From: Schistosoma haematobium | Taxonomy: Eukaryota; Platyhelminthes; Trematoda; Strigeidida; Schistosomatidae | Assembly: GCF_000699445.3 (NCBI RefSeq) | Contig: NC_067201.1 | Coordinates: forward strand, 10,967,501-11,031,500 | Direction: 5' to 3' | Length of the DNA: 64,000 nucleotides | Part shown: positions 12,091 to 24,200 of the stretch, piece after piece | Layout: each line of letters begins with the position of its first letter | How positions within the stretch are numbered: the stretch's first letter is position 1 | Position numbers and translations under genes: made by a program | Notes under the pieces: generated by a model | Told to the model about the DNA's origin: nothing | Seen by the model: only the letters and a program-made list of their open reading frames with translations | Database searches by the model: none

Positions 12091-14888
12091 CTTTGCTTAC
12101 AATTTTATAAGTAATGCAGATATAGAGATTGTAGTAAGATAATTGATTTAATATACATTTATCTTCTGAATTACGTTTTATATTGGTACTCTATAAAAGC
12201 CAATATAAGGCGTTCGTATGTGCTGAGACTAATTCCATTTGCTTGGATTATCGTTGTGCGTTAGGTAACAATCCCTCGAATCATGATGGATCTAGTATCG
12301 TTTTAGAAGTACCTCTTATCGTTCTTATTTTCGACTCAAAGCGTACACAAATCACAGCTGTGTGTATTGTATATAAATGTCAGTTCTCAGTTTCCATTTT
12401 GGTACCCACTGTATCTCAATAGAATAAATGACTAGTTTTGTCGGTTGATGCGAATTAATTTCCGTCGAATCGACAGTGACGACATGGAAGACTGAAGTGA
12501 ATATTAATACAGAAACTTTCGTGGGTTCCTGTTTTCATGAGCTGATATTATTCATGCATTATCCCTATGATTATAAACAATTGTAGTAATAAGCTGAGGT
12601 TGTTTGTAGTTTGGTAGCGATCGAAGACCATATAGTGGACTTCTTGTAATGTCTGTAAATAGTTCCTACCGATTTTACAACTGTGGTTCGAGTTTATTGC
12701 ATACAAATCATCCAAGCATACACTTGTTTACTCTCACAAAGAACAGATACTTTAAAAAAGAGGGACTAATGATCAGAAAAAAGCAGTGGAGACCTCTTAG
12801 TTATTTTGAAGACGGTAATAATTGACATTTCGTGTTACAAGTGAATATAATTTACCATAGGTATTATTTTAACGGGTTATGCAATTGTACTTGTAATGTC
12901 ATAGGGTTCGCTAACCGAATTCAAGTGCCCAGTTACTAATCGAAATCCTGATTCCAATTTGGTCTGCTATTTACTTGATAGCTTAGTGCTTCATGTACAC
13001 GCCCAACCAGCACTTTCGACCTTGAACTGGCAGCTAGGTCTCTACTAGTTCACTACTTTCTAGCTCTTCTATACCACAAGCCTCAAGTTCAGAAGTAGCA
13101 ACCAACCTCTACGATATTTATGTATCAAACAGACGTGGTTTATACACAGACAGACTGACCCACATCATATCATAACATGAAAAATAACAGTTACATCTGA
13201 ACATGGAAAAAGCAGGTTAGAATAGAGGAGACTTCAGTAGTAGAATGTGAACAAATTAGGGATAGTTTACGGAGAGCTTATGATTAATGGAATACATATA
13301 CATGGTGATCTAGTTATTAGGAAATTATACAATAAAATTACAATAAATAACAATTCGAAAAACTGGTTTCAACTTTTACTATATCCGTTTCATTATAACA
13401 GTAATTTCAACGGTTTACACTAGATTAGTTCGTTTGGTTTAATTTATTCTTCATTTCGCATTAGAAAAATACACTGAGGTTAGTGATATGATAATAAAAC
13501 CACTTGTTTTTTTTCAGATATAGGTTAATGTTTCAGAATTCCATCAAACAAATTTAAATATCTTCAGAGATTAACAGTTTGTATGAACTGAATGGAATTG
13601 TAGAATTTTCAGTCATATACAGTATTATCACTTCCTTTACTTCAGTTGTTACAATGAATTATATTGTTCTGTTCTTATTTCCAAGAAAATAACGATTTCA
13701 TTTTGGTAATAAAAGTGCAAATGGTTTACAGAAATAGTGTATTGTGATGTTACATTTCCATATAGTTTGTTCGTGGACAGAAGTCAGTTATAAGCAATGT
13801 ACAACATGACACGTATACGTATCGGTTCATGTCGTCATATTATTGTTAGCATAGTTATCTAGTGTCATCTAGTTTTCAATGGATCTTCGATTGATTTTGG
13901 TCTTGAATGAAAATAAATTCCAAATAAATGTTATTTAAAAAGAATTATATGCTGTTTACTGTTTGTTATAAGGAGAATAACTTTTAAGATTTGTTATGTT
14001 TCACACATTTTAGGTTGTTAAGTTAAATGAATAGGATGCTGATTGTTAAAAATGATGCGCAATTATACGATGTGGTTGGCTAATAACCAATCACTGATCG
14101 CAATGATTTTTTAAAGTAAGGTACATGAAGACAACATAACCACCATGAGAATGGGTTTTTTCTTGCATTAAAATGAAACACACATACATAAAAAATATCA
14201 TTCCTCAAAATAAACATGATCACATGTTATTTAGTGTATACGAATTTTACAATGAACTCACTTATCGATAAAATTAAAACTTGGCTGGTGAACTTTGATA
14301 AGTTTAAAATTGACTGGTTACTCAGTAGTGACTATTCTCATGTTTATCTAGTCTTAAGCGCTTGTCGAATTCTGTCGGATAAGTTATACTGTAGCCACTG
14401 ATTTAGTTGACATAGATCATCACTAAATTGGACCGGTTGCTGAATAGTTGTTGTAAACGTATCAACTCTAAATGAGGTCAGTCACAGCTTAAATAGTTAA
14501 ATGATAACGACTCAGACTGTGAAACTGGATGAGGAAGGTTCAAATCCCTATACGAAACATTATCTCCCATAAGATTACAAGTAAATCTAGATGATTAGTG
14601 TCAATTATCACGAAATCTAGGTCAAGGAGGATATCCTATTGATTATATCCTATCGTCTAACAAATTCCATCAAATAAATAATCATAAACACTTATACCAG
14701 TATCCTTGTTTTGAATTATCTAATCAATATTATGTTAGTTAAACTGTGGGCTAATCATTTTCATTATTGATTACTGCTAAAAATATATTTCTTCTCTCAT
14801 ATCAATCACCATGGTGATCGTGATAAATATTACAAATAATTTCTAAGTAAATAACTGTTGAAATAACTTTATTTCCAAACTTTAATAT

Positions 14889-14930
<42 letters not shown>

Positions 14931-15209
14931 TTCAAAATGAAAACACCTATTTTTTGCACATGGGAAGAATTAAACAGTATTGTTACTAAGTAATAACATG
15001 CAAATTAAAACTGATATTATATCAGGTTATTCGTATATAAATTTAAAGCAACATGGATCTAATAAAAATATGTATATGTAATCTAATATTATAACTAAAG
15101 ATGAAATATCTTTAATTTTCCTATCTTACATAATGATCATTTGTATCATTATAAATGATAATATTTTATTTATGAAGATTGTTGAGTTTAGATTGATATC
15201 ATGAATTGA
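12091..15209. other. Gene-free sequence with a decayed tRNA-headed repeat
   Basis: Mostly unrecognised AT-rich DNA. At about 14470-14640 a tRNA-like stretch (+ strand, 'ggttcaaatccc' as a box B) is followed by 'taagattacaagt...' as in the retroposons at 31230 and 43800. A long (AT)n tract lies at 14890-14925. Confidence 0.4.
14890..14925. repeat. (AT)n microsatellite
   Basis: Uninterrupted AT dinucleotides, about 18 units. Confidence 0.95.
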
Positions 15210-15210
15210 T

Positions 15211-15345
15211 TGATGCGGGATTGTGGATACACACTGATGAAGAGTCCCATACTAGGACGAAACGATTGTTTAGTACTTCCAAATTTTCAATTGTTGTCTA
15301 ACATTGATCCATTTATAATATCAATCGGAAATATTTTATTTGTTA
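15211..15345 (+). repeat. T-family hammerhead retroposon fragment
   Basis: Begins at 'gatgcgggattgtggat', then 'acactgatgaagagtcccat', 'aggacgaaacga' and a downstream 'ttccaaattttcaattgttg'. The first core base is changed (ATGAAGA for CTGAGGA) and stem I no longer pairs. The tRNA-like head is cut off. Confidence 0.55.
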
Positions 15346-15349
15346 TTAG

Positions 15350-16097
15350 CTACTTATCTATCTACTTTATTGGAGTAACAATTATCTCAGATTTGTGATT
15401 TTGAGTTCACTATTACATTTTGGTAATCCTCAAGTAGTAATTACCAGTATAATAGTAGTTATAATAATGATGTGTTAATTAGTAGTAGTTGTAGTACTGT
15501 GAGTAGTAATGTTATTAAACCGGATCCACCCGCATCTATATAAACATTTTTGTTATAATTTAAATCTGTTCAGGATTGTTTAAATCAATAAACAATTATT
15601 TATTTAAACGTTGAGTTATTCAAGTCACCATTTTATGTAGAGTATACAATTTTATGGAAGTTATTAGGTTTTATCTCTATAAACTCGTTAATGATTGGCA
15701 ATCACCAGAGTGATAGCCATGGTCTTTTATTAGCCATGGAATGTATTATGTAGGACATTTGTCCAAGCCTGGTCTGGATACACATGCTTATCATATACGA
15801 GGACAATCAGATATATAAGTAGAAGACCAACACTGAATAAGAAGATTTTATTGGCTAACATGAATCGAAATATATGCACGATCTCTCTCATTAACAAAAA
15901 TATTTATTCCTCAAGGAAATCAAACTAAATTTTTAACTAATAGCGTATGTCTATCGCTTTTGGATAATCAATCCAGACCACGAACGATAGCATACACCCA
16001 TCAACATATCTCACCTACCAGTTGGCTTTGTAACTGATATCCCTGGTGGTCCCAGCCTTTCAAGGTTTAAAAGCAAAAGCATTTGTTAAATCGTAAT

Positions 16098-16141
<44 letters not shown>

Positions 16142-17017
16142 TCAGCTTTTATCTGAATAACTGAATAGTAGTATCTTTTATTTTAAATCTATGTGATGTT
16201 TGTTGGTATGCCTAAATGAATATTATTAAAGATTGTCTCAGAATTTAAACGAAAGTGTAAAATTCGGGTTCCACTGAATTCCTACTGTATCGGTTGAAGC
16301 ATACAACTTGCTAAATAACACAGGTATATGTTTGAATGGAGTTGAAGGTATCACTTAGCAACCATACCTTTTATTTATGCAATCGTGGTAACAGTTGAGA
16401 CATTTCGTTTTCCATTGGAAATTTCTTTTTGTAGCCAAACCCTATTACAGTAAGCAACAAGAAATCTTCCTTACACAGTTATTTTACTGATTTAAATCTT
16501 TCGGATTTTTCTTGTCGCTGGGTCTTCAGTAACTGGCAGAAATAATAAATCGACTGATGAATCAGTCAGTTGAGACATCCATTACACACGTCTGTTCACC
16601 GTGTTCATTGATACACTATTCTATTTTACATTACAATAATTTGACTAAACGTCTACGATTGTTGAAATTGAAATCTGTTCATCAGCAAGTCATCGTTCGT
16701 CAGTGTGAGCTATATTGGAACTTAAATGTTTTTTAGATTAGGCACAGGACATAATTAAAGTCGATTTTTTGAAGATGCCGAGTGTGATGGATTGAGTTAA
16801 ATCGTTGTAGATCATATAGATTCATATTTTAAAAACCTTACCCTTAATGTTTATTATGACTTTTTGTTTTGGACCTTTTATTCACATAGTTCATTCATTC
16901 ACTCGTTCGTTCAGTCCTTTCGAGCTATAAATTTCCTGTGTGTGGTTTTCTAACAACTAATACTATCATTGTTATTGTTCCAATTTCTTAATTATTTCAA
17001 TTTCAATATTTGAATTC
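15350..17017. other. Gene-free sequence
   Basis: AT-rich, with a broken (AT)n tract at about 16098-16139. No gene or clear repeat recognised. Confidence 0.35.
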
Positions 17018-17300
17018 ATGAGTCGATTTAAGCAAGACCACCACTGAAAACCTGGAAGCATTGGACTGCCGTTTCGTCCTAGCAAGCAACTCCTCAACAG
17101 TGTGCATCCATGACCCACACACACGGGACTCGAACTCAGGAGTTTTGGTTTCGAGTGTGATCGCCTAAATTCTAGGCCACACTGAGCCGGTATCCAGAGG
17201 TGTTATTGTCTAACTTCAATCGATTCGTGATATTACGTAACCATTCACCCATTTTCTTAATTGGAGAACTGTCTTCACCCGACACGAATTGGACTCCACT
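17018..17300 (-). repeat. T-family tRNA-headed hammerhead retroposon
   Basis: On the - strand it shows, in order: a 5' leader (17300 to about 17190), a tRNA-like head with box B-like 'gagttcgagtcccgtg', a hammerhead region near 17055-17110 ('ttgaggagtt', 'aggacgaaacgg', 'cagtccaatgc') and a tail 'tttcagtggtggtcttgctt'. The first core base is T instead of C, so cleavage is doubtful. Confidence 0.62.
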
Positions 17301-18101
17301 GTTCACAAGTCCTCACTAGAACTCCAGGAAATACATCTCGAGGCTAGTCACTAATGAGCAAATGATGATTATCAGAATGGGAATTTGTGGAGACCATAGT
17401 AATAATAATGGTTGAATTCATAAGTCAATCTAAACTGAACCATCATTGAAAATTTTGTTAATTGTTCTTATCAAGTTGATGTTGATGATTATTTACAATG
17501 AAATTTATATTGTTCAAGGCCACTTACCGGTTGACTTTATTTATAAGGATTTGTAATTTCACATTGTTATTATTCAGAATTAGAACTAATTAACTTCTTC
17601 TATCATATGTACATCTTGAGTAAATTGCTTTAGTATACCTTTATACCACAAAATTTAATTTGTATGCTATATGATTCAGAATCAATCACAATAGCGTACG
17701 TATATACACTCTTTGTCTTCTTTTAAACTATGAGATTAAAATCGCTTCATATCTTTCTTTCTACGAACTAATTCTTTCTTCCTGTACTATATCCTTATAT
17801 ACAATCTCTCTTTCATATATTTCCACCACTTCTATGAATTCGGTGTTCATCTTGTTGTGCTAATGAAGTATGACAACTTGGACAGATGCACATATGTGCC
17901 TGGTCCTACGTTGTAGCTGATTGACTGACTGATTGATTGATATGACTAGCACTAAAATCCATAACACATTTTGTTTTAATTTTTTAAAACTTAAGCTAAT
18001 AAGTACCAAATAGGATCAAATATATTTCCTTGAGTTCTATTGTTATCCACAATACCATGAAAGATATTTACCCATAATTCTCATTTATTTATTTATTTCA
18101 G
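17301..18101. other. Upstream region of the CIBAR1 exons
   Basis: Intron or 5' flank of the CIBAR1 homologue. A LINE 3' relic is visible at about 17860-17930 ('gtgctaatgaagtatgacaacttgg', compare 51965-52010). A short first exon with the start codon is expected upstream of 18101 but could not be placed. Confidence 0.35.
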
Positions 18102-18217
18102 TGAAAATCAATCAAAATTTGTTAATCAACGTGTTCATGAAATTGAAACATTTTTTGGTAATTTATGCGCTGAACTTGTTAGTTATACAAGGCGAACATC
18201 GAAATTAAGAAATAATG
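18102..18217 (+). CDS. CIBAR1: CIBAR1 exon (first visible), start of BAR helix 1
   Basis: Acceptor 'atttatttcag' ends at 18101; donor gtaagt at 18218. Enters with one base completing a codon and leaves with one base of the next (Gly). Encodes ENQSKFVNQR to KLRNN. Confidence 0.85.
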
Positions 18218-21200
18218 GTAAGTGTCAAAAATATCTCTTCCCCCACACACACACACATGCACACACACACTCTCTCTTTTTCTCTCCTTATTCCTTTTCC
18301 CTTTCAACATCTCATTATCATAATTATTGATAAATTCTATTACTCTTATATAATAGGTGATGAAATTGCACGTATTCTACTAGATTATTCAAATAAAGAA
18401 CAAATCAATCGAACTACATCAGATGCTTTAAGAAAAGTATCCGAATATTTCGTTACACTTGAAGATTATCGTAATACTGAAGTAAAAAAAGAATATTCGA
18501 TTCATTATTTTTCTTATTTAATTAATTAATTGTTTTATTAGATTGATCGAATTGTTGGTAAAGTTGTAAATCCATTAGCTGCTTATGGTGAAGAAATTAA
18601 ACATATTAAAGTAGGTATTGTATAAAAATGTTTTGATATTGATTTCCATATTTTCTCTCTTTTCTTTTTGTTTTTTAATTAAATAAGAACAGTTTGAAAG
18701 CTGAAAGTGCAGCACGTAGAAGAGAGATTATGAATATGCGTAAATTGGAACGATCCAGTACAGTACAATCATCTAGAGAGGTAAGTGATTATGAATTTTA
18801 AAGAAACTTTGGTTATTTTTATTGTAATGATGTTAATTGTTAAGATCCTCACCCTCTTTATATGTTCCTTAATTGATTCATTAGATATAGTCTAATAATA
18901 TAGATACACTTCATGACTGTTAGATCACCAAACTTCTACTTATCCAAAGCATTTATTGACCAAAAACAAACAACTTTGAGTGATAGGTGCAAATATCTTT
19001 ATTTTTGTTGATCCATTAGCGGGTTTCCTTCTATTCTAGTAGCCAAACAGAAGTAGAAAAACATTAAGCAAACAAGATCTATTATTTTTTACAGATTGCA
19101 TCATAACCCAAACATGAACTTACTACATACGTTGATCAACAGATGAAATCATACCTTAAATAAGAAATCATAGTTTTTGCACAACCAAGCGAAAACTGAT
19201 CGAGAACTAAGGTAGACGTAAATAATTGATTACTAATTTAAAGAAGGTTAGTATATAACATTAGTTTATGGGTTAAATAGACGTTTACAGTATTAAGACT
19301 ATAGAAATATAATAATCCTACTGTAGTGTAAAGAACACGAGTGAAGACAATCGAAGGTACTTGACACAAAATTACAGGACTTGTTACTAAAACCCAACAA
19401 TCAAATAGTAAATATCTAATTTGCGAAATGTCCATCAGTTGTCTCATAATGACTCAGATTTCATTGTTCTCGCATTTTCATACAAATTGCATTTTGTTTA
19501 CATTCTTTACTGTTTGATCCTCTTGTTTCTCTGCTGCCAGACATTCTGTTCACGACTAACATCATCTACTACTTATGTCAATCTGAGTAGCTCACAGCAT
19601 ACTATAACTTAATAATTATATTTCTTCGGGAAAATAATTCTAAGAGTTCCAACATCCTCAATATTCACTGCATTCTAACACCCTGTTCATCAAAGGATCA
19701 TAAGGAATCTCAACCATAAGGGTTTCATTTGGTTTGATCTGAGTTTATATGTATCAACAAGTTATTCAAAACCAAAGGAAATGTGATTAGACGTTAATTA
19801 AAGTTAATGATATTAACGATCTAAGTAATAGTAGAGTTATTGTATTTATGATGATGGACGTTTTAAAAAAAGTTTATAGTTCAATGTTTATAGATCATAT
19901 TATAGTTGAAAAAAACTTTCTGGTCATATATTTTATGATTTTAATTGTTAATATATTAATAATAACATTCTGGGTAAAATTATGATATACTTACAAGCCA
20001 ATCAAAAGGGACGACAGGAGATAAGTTTGTGCTCGAAATTAAAAAAGTAAATAACATTTATATGTAAAAGTATAGTATAAGGATGCGTCAATCAGAATCA
20101 AAAACTAAATGTTTCAGGCTTCCGCGCGAAATTCAGACATGCACGCCTGGAGTCCCTTCAGGGGCTACTACCGGTCCCAAGCTCGGATAAAGGAGGAGGG
20201 TTGGACATGAGGTTAGCGACCCCATCCCGTTGAAAAATAACTCGCTAAAAAAACGCTAACCAGAAAAAAATATTCAAACCTTTTAAACTCTGCCCTGGGA
20301 GTTAGAAGGTCTTCATTTAGAAGAACTATGACGCCTCATGATGAAAGCCGAGTTCCTTTGGAAGTCACGAGGCCGATGCCCCTTCTGACAACCAGAACGA
20401 CCATTTATTTAGGTACATGGAATACTTGTACAATGTGGGAGACCGGGAGAGTCTTCCAAATTGCTGCAGAAGTAGACATATCATTGTATATTAATTAAAA
20501 TATTTAAAATGATAACGAAAATTTACTTTTTTGTCATCATTGAGTAAATATGGTAGTGGTGAATGTATCATATGCTCAGTTTCGTCTCTAAACACTCAAT
20601 CCTGAAGCAAACATTAACCTTATGTTATTCTATTTTAGGGATGAACTAATCAGACAACTCATCTTGTATACATGCATAAAATTCATCCATTCAAATGGCT
20701 ACAGAGCATTTTGTTTGATAGCTTATTCCAATTTGTTATAAAAACTCGTACTCTAAGTTTCCTTATCCTAGCTCTGAATACCTAATACCAACTAGGAGCA
20801 ATGTAAATAATTAATAACTCTTTTTGGGTCATTTTAAAGGTTAGAGAAGGAGGATACTATTTATTACTATGATTTAATTATGTCATTGTTTTTTTAAATT
20901 CATAGACAGAAGAGTCTATGGAAGATTTCAACTCTGTTTGCCTTTTATTGTATCGATGTTTTACCTTGCAAATTATTGATCAGCAAAATTGCAATTATCA
21001 TAGGCTTGCCCCAGTACTATAATTTCATGGTAGTTTATCTGAAATTACTTAATATTTGAAGTAAACGCTTTTACTTATGCTTTACAATCAGTATTCTTCA
21101 ATGATTAATGATGATAACCATATTAATTTATTTTTAGGACTATAGAATTCGGTAATAGTAATTACTACTCCGTTTGTTTACTTAAATTAATTTGTATTAA

Positions 21201-24200
21201 TAAAGCAAATATAGAAATAAAATAAAGAATACATAAAATATGGCTAACAGTGGAATCAAGGACGCATGTTTCGTCTGATTCCGGACCCGTCAGCCAGTTG
21301 TGCCGGCATATCAGTGTTGATGATCACTCAAGGATTTGAACCCAGTACCTTCCAATTCAAACGCCAGAGCATTATCCATTTAGAAATTGGGTCCAGATAG
21401 CTATTCACTTGTGAACATCAACTCTGAAATGAAGGTACATCTAGATGACAATCCCCGAATAGGACGAAACGTGTCCTGAATTCTCATACTAGCCATCAAC
21501 CAAATGGCACTTGATGGAGAAGCTCTGGAATAGGTGAAAAGCTTTATATACCTGGGTAATATAATCGATGAACAAGAATGATCTGATGCAGGTGTGTAGG
21601 CAAGAATTGGCATAGCAAGGGGACTATTACTACAACTGAAGAACATATAGAACCCAAAACAACTGTTAGCCAACATCAAAGTCAGAATTTTCAATGAAGT
21701 CAAGACAGTTCTACTGTACGGAGTTTAAACTTGAAGAACTACTACAATCATCATATAAGTACTGGTACGTATAAACAATTTTCTACTCAAGATACTCAAT
21801 ATCTGTTGGCTGAGTACCATCAAAAACAACCTACTGTGGGAGGAAATAAAGCAGCTTTTAGCTGAAGCAAAAATTTGGAAAAGACTCTGGAGGTGGGTAG
21901 GACACACATTATGAAAATCATCAAACTGCATCACGAGGCAGGCCCTAATATGGAATCCTGAAGGGGAAGGGAAAAATGAAGGATCGAATAACACATGTAC
22001 CTGGAAATTGGACGTAGATATCAAAAGAATGAATAGCCACGGGAAACAACTGGAATGGATTGCCCAGATAGAGTTAATTGAAGATTGCTGGTTGGGTGCC
22101 TATGCTCTTCTACGAGAAGTAACAGGCGTAAATAAGTATGTAAATAAAACAATTATGAAAAATTGACTTTAGTTTCAACTAAGTGTGTAATGGATTCTAC
22201 AATATAAGTATTGCTTCAATCTTCTAAACGTTTTAACAAATCTCTATTATTATCACTAACAATAACGATGTCAATATTGTTTCAATGTTCGTTTTATTTA
22301 ACGAGTCATGAACCAATAGAATTCTCGAAGGATACAAATAATATCAAATTAGAATTATAAAAATCTAGTGAATATAATATAGACTAAATAACTATTTATT
22401 CTTATTACTGAAGACTAAATCAGGCGAGATGGTTGACAGATAAAATTAAAATAAATGATTGTTGAAAGTACAATAAATCATAATTTGTCATCTAACTGTC
22501 AATTATTATGGAGATTTCAACAGAATTTTTAATATCTTAAGTAGATTTCGGTAGTGAATAATATTGGAATTCAGAACACGCACTTCATTCTGTATTTGAC
22601 TCATCAGCTGGACATACCTAGACTCGTGTTGATATTCCCACTGGGGTTTGAGCACATTACCTTTGATTATGGTTTAATAGATTGAAATCATGCGGTTTGA
22701 AAATTGTCTTGGATGGACATTCGTCCCTAAGATTACAACAATGTGACGCAGCAGTTAAAGACCATTATTTTTTAGTATATGGATTAGGACTTCTTGTTCA
22801 TTTGTAAGGGTTGTCCGAATTTTTCCGTTATTGCCCATAAGAACTGCTATTAGTCAATTTCTTTTGGGATATGTGTACCCTGTGAGTTTGCCCCGCTATT
22901 GCCCTTAAGTCACACGTATTTTGAAGATAGTTGGATAGAGGGTAGCAGTTGAATCCAGTACCTTTTGATTAAACTGATTTGCTGAGTCTAGATAGCCGTT
23001 AAATTCTTTAACAGGTATACCGTTTATATCATACAAACAAAGACTAATCAAAATTCGATCCCAAATATTAACCAGGGGGTAATTCAAATCTTTACTAACA
23101 ATGATCTAGCTTCCTTTAGAGTTTTGTTTTAATTTCAGTGCCCATTCATTGTTCACTGACTTTTAAAAATATATCGGCTATTTTTAAAAGTCAATTCAAA
23201 TTTCCTGTATTAACCGGTCTTGTGTGACTCCTATCCATACTTTTCTTCTCATCCAATTTCTGAATTATACGAAAAACAGCATTTGAAGCTGTTAATTTCC
23301 TTGATTCATGATATTTGTTGACTTCATTAGTGTTAGACTATTAGGTTTCAGTTAAATCTTCCGTAACTTTGAAAATTTTTGTGCAATCGGAGTATATTAA
23401 TTCTATACGATTTAAAAACATTTTACAGACTGTCTACAAGTTCTTTGTCAGAATAGTGTTCTTAATTTTAAGCAAAAATGGATAGTCGTTAGCAGTGTAA
23501 TCCAGGATGTGCGTTTCGTTCTATTTAAAACGTCAGCTGGATGTGCTTGCATCTCAGATTTGATGTTCACTTTGCCACTCAAACCCAGTACCGTTCGCTT
23601 CAAACGCCAAGGAGTTATCCTCTTACCTACTGAGTTCTGATAGCCATTTGCTTGTGCAATGTGGTGAACTTGAAGTTCATTTGATATTGTTTACTTGAAT
23701 CTACCCATTGATGCTTAGGACTGAAATGGATCGGTCTCTTATTGGCATATGTGTATATCATGCGTATTGCCTTAATTCACGAGCATTATAGGCAAAAATG
23801 GATGGTGGCCAGTAGTGGAATCGAAGACATCAAGTGAATTTGATATCCTTAATTTTTGAATGAATAAAGTGAGAAGCCGTTATCAGTGGAGTTCAACAAA
23901 GTCTATTGTAAGATATCAACTCACTGGAGACAATGGTCTACGGTGGTGCAACTTCGTGGATTGGTTGAAGTTAGACATTAACACCGTTGGATCCCAGCCA
24001 GTTCAGTGGTCCAGTTGGTTAAGCGTCTGGCGTGAGACTGATAGGTCCTGGGTTCGAATATCGCAGGATGCGGGATCATGGATGCACATTGCTGAGGATT
24101 CCTATACTAGGACGAAATGGCCGTCCACTGCTTCCAGGTTTTCGATGATGGTCTAGCTTCAATAGACTCATGATTTCAATCTGTGAAATCTCTAAAATCT

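Noticed and set aside
18215..18529. Continuous frame through CIBAR1 exon 2
   Set aside because: It reads intron sequence on both sides; the spliced exon 18357-18481 fits FAM92 exactly.
23995..24065. Possible real tRNA gene (box A and box B present)
   Set aside because: No paired acceptor stem or proper anticodon arm; the same stretch recurs as the head of T-family retroposons.
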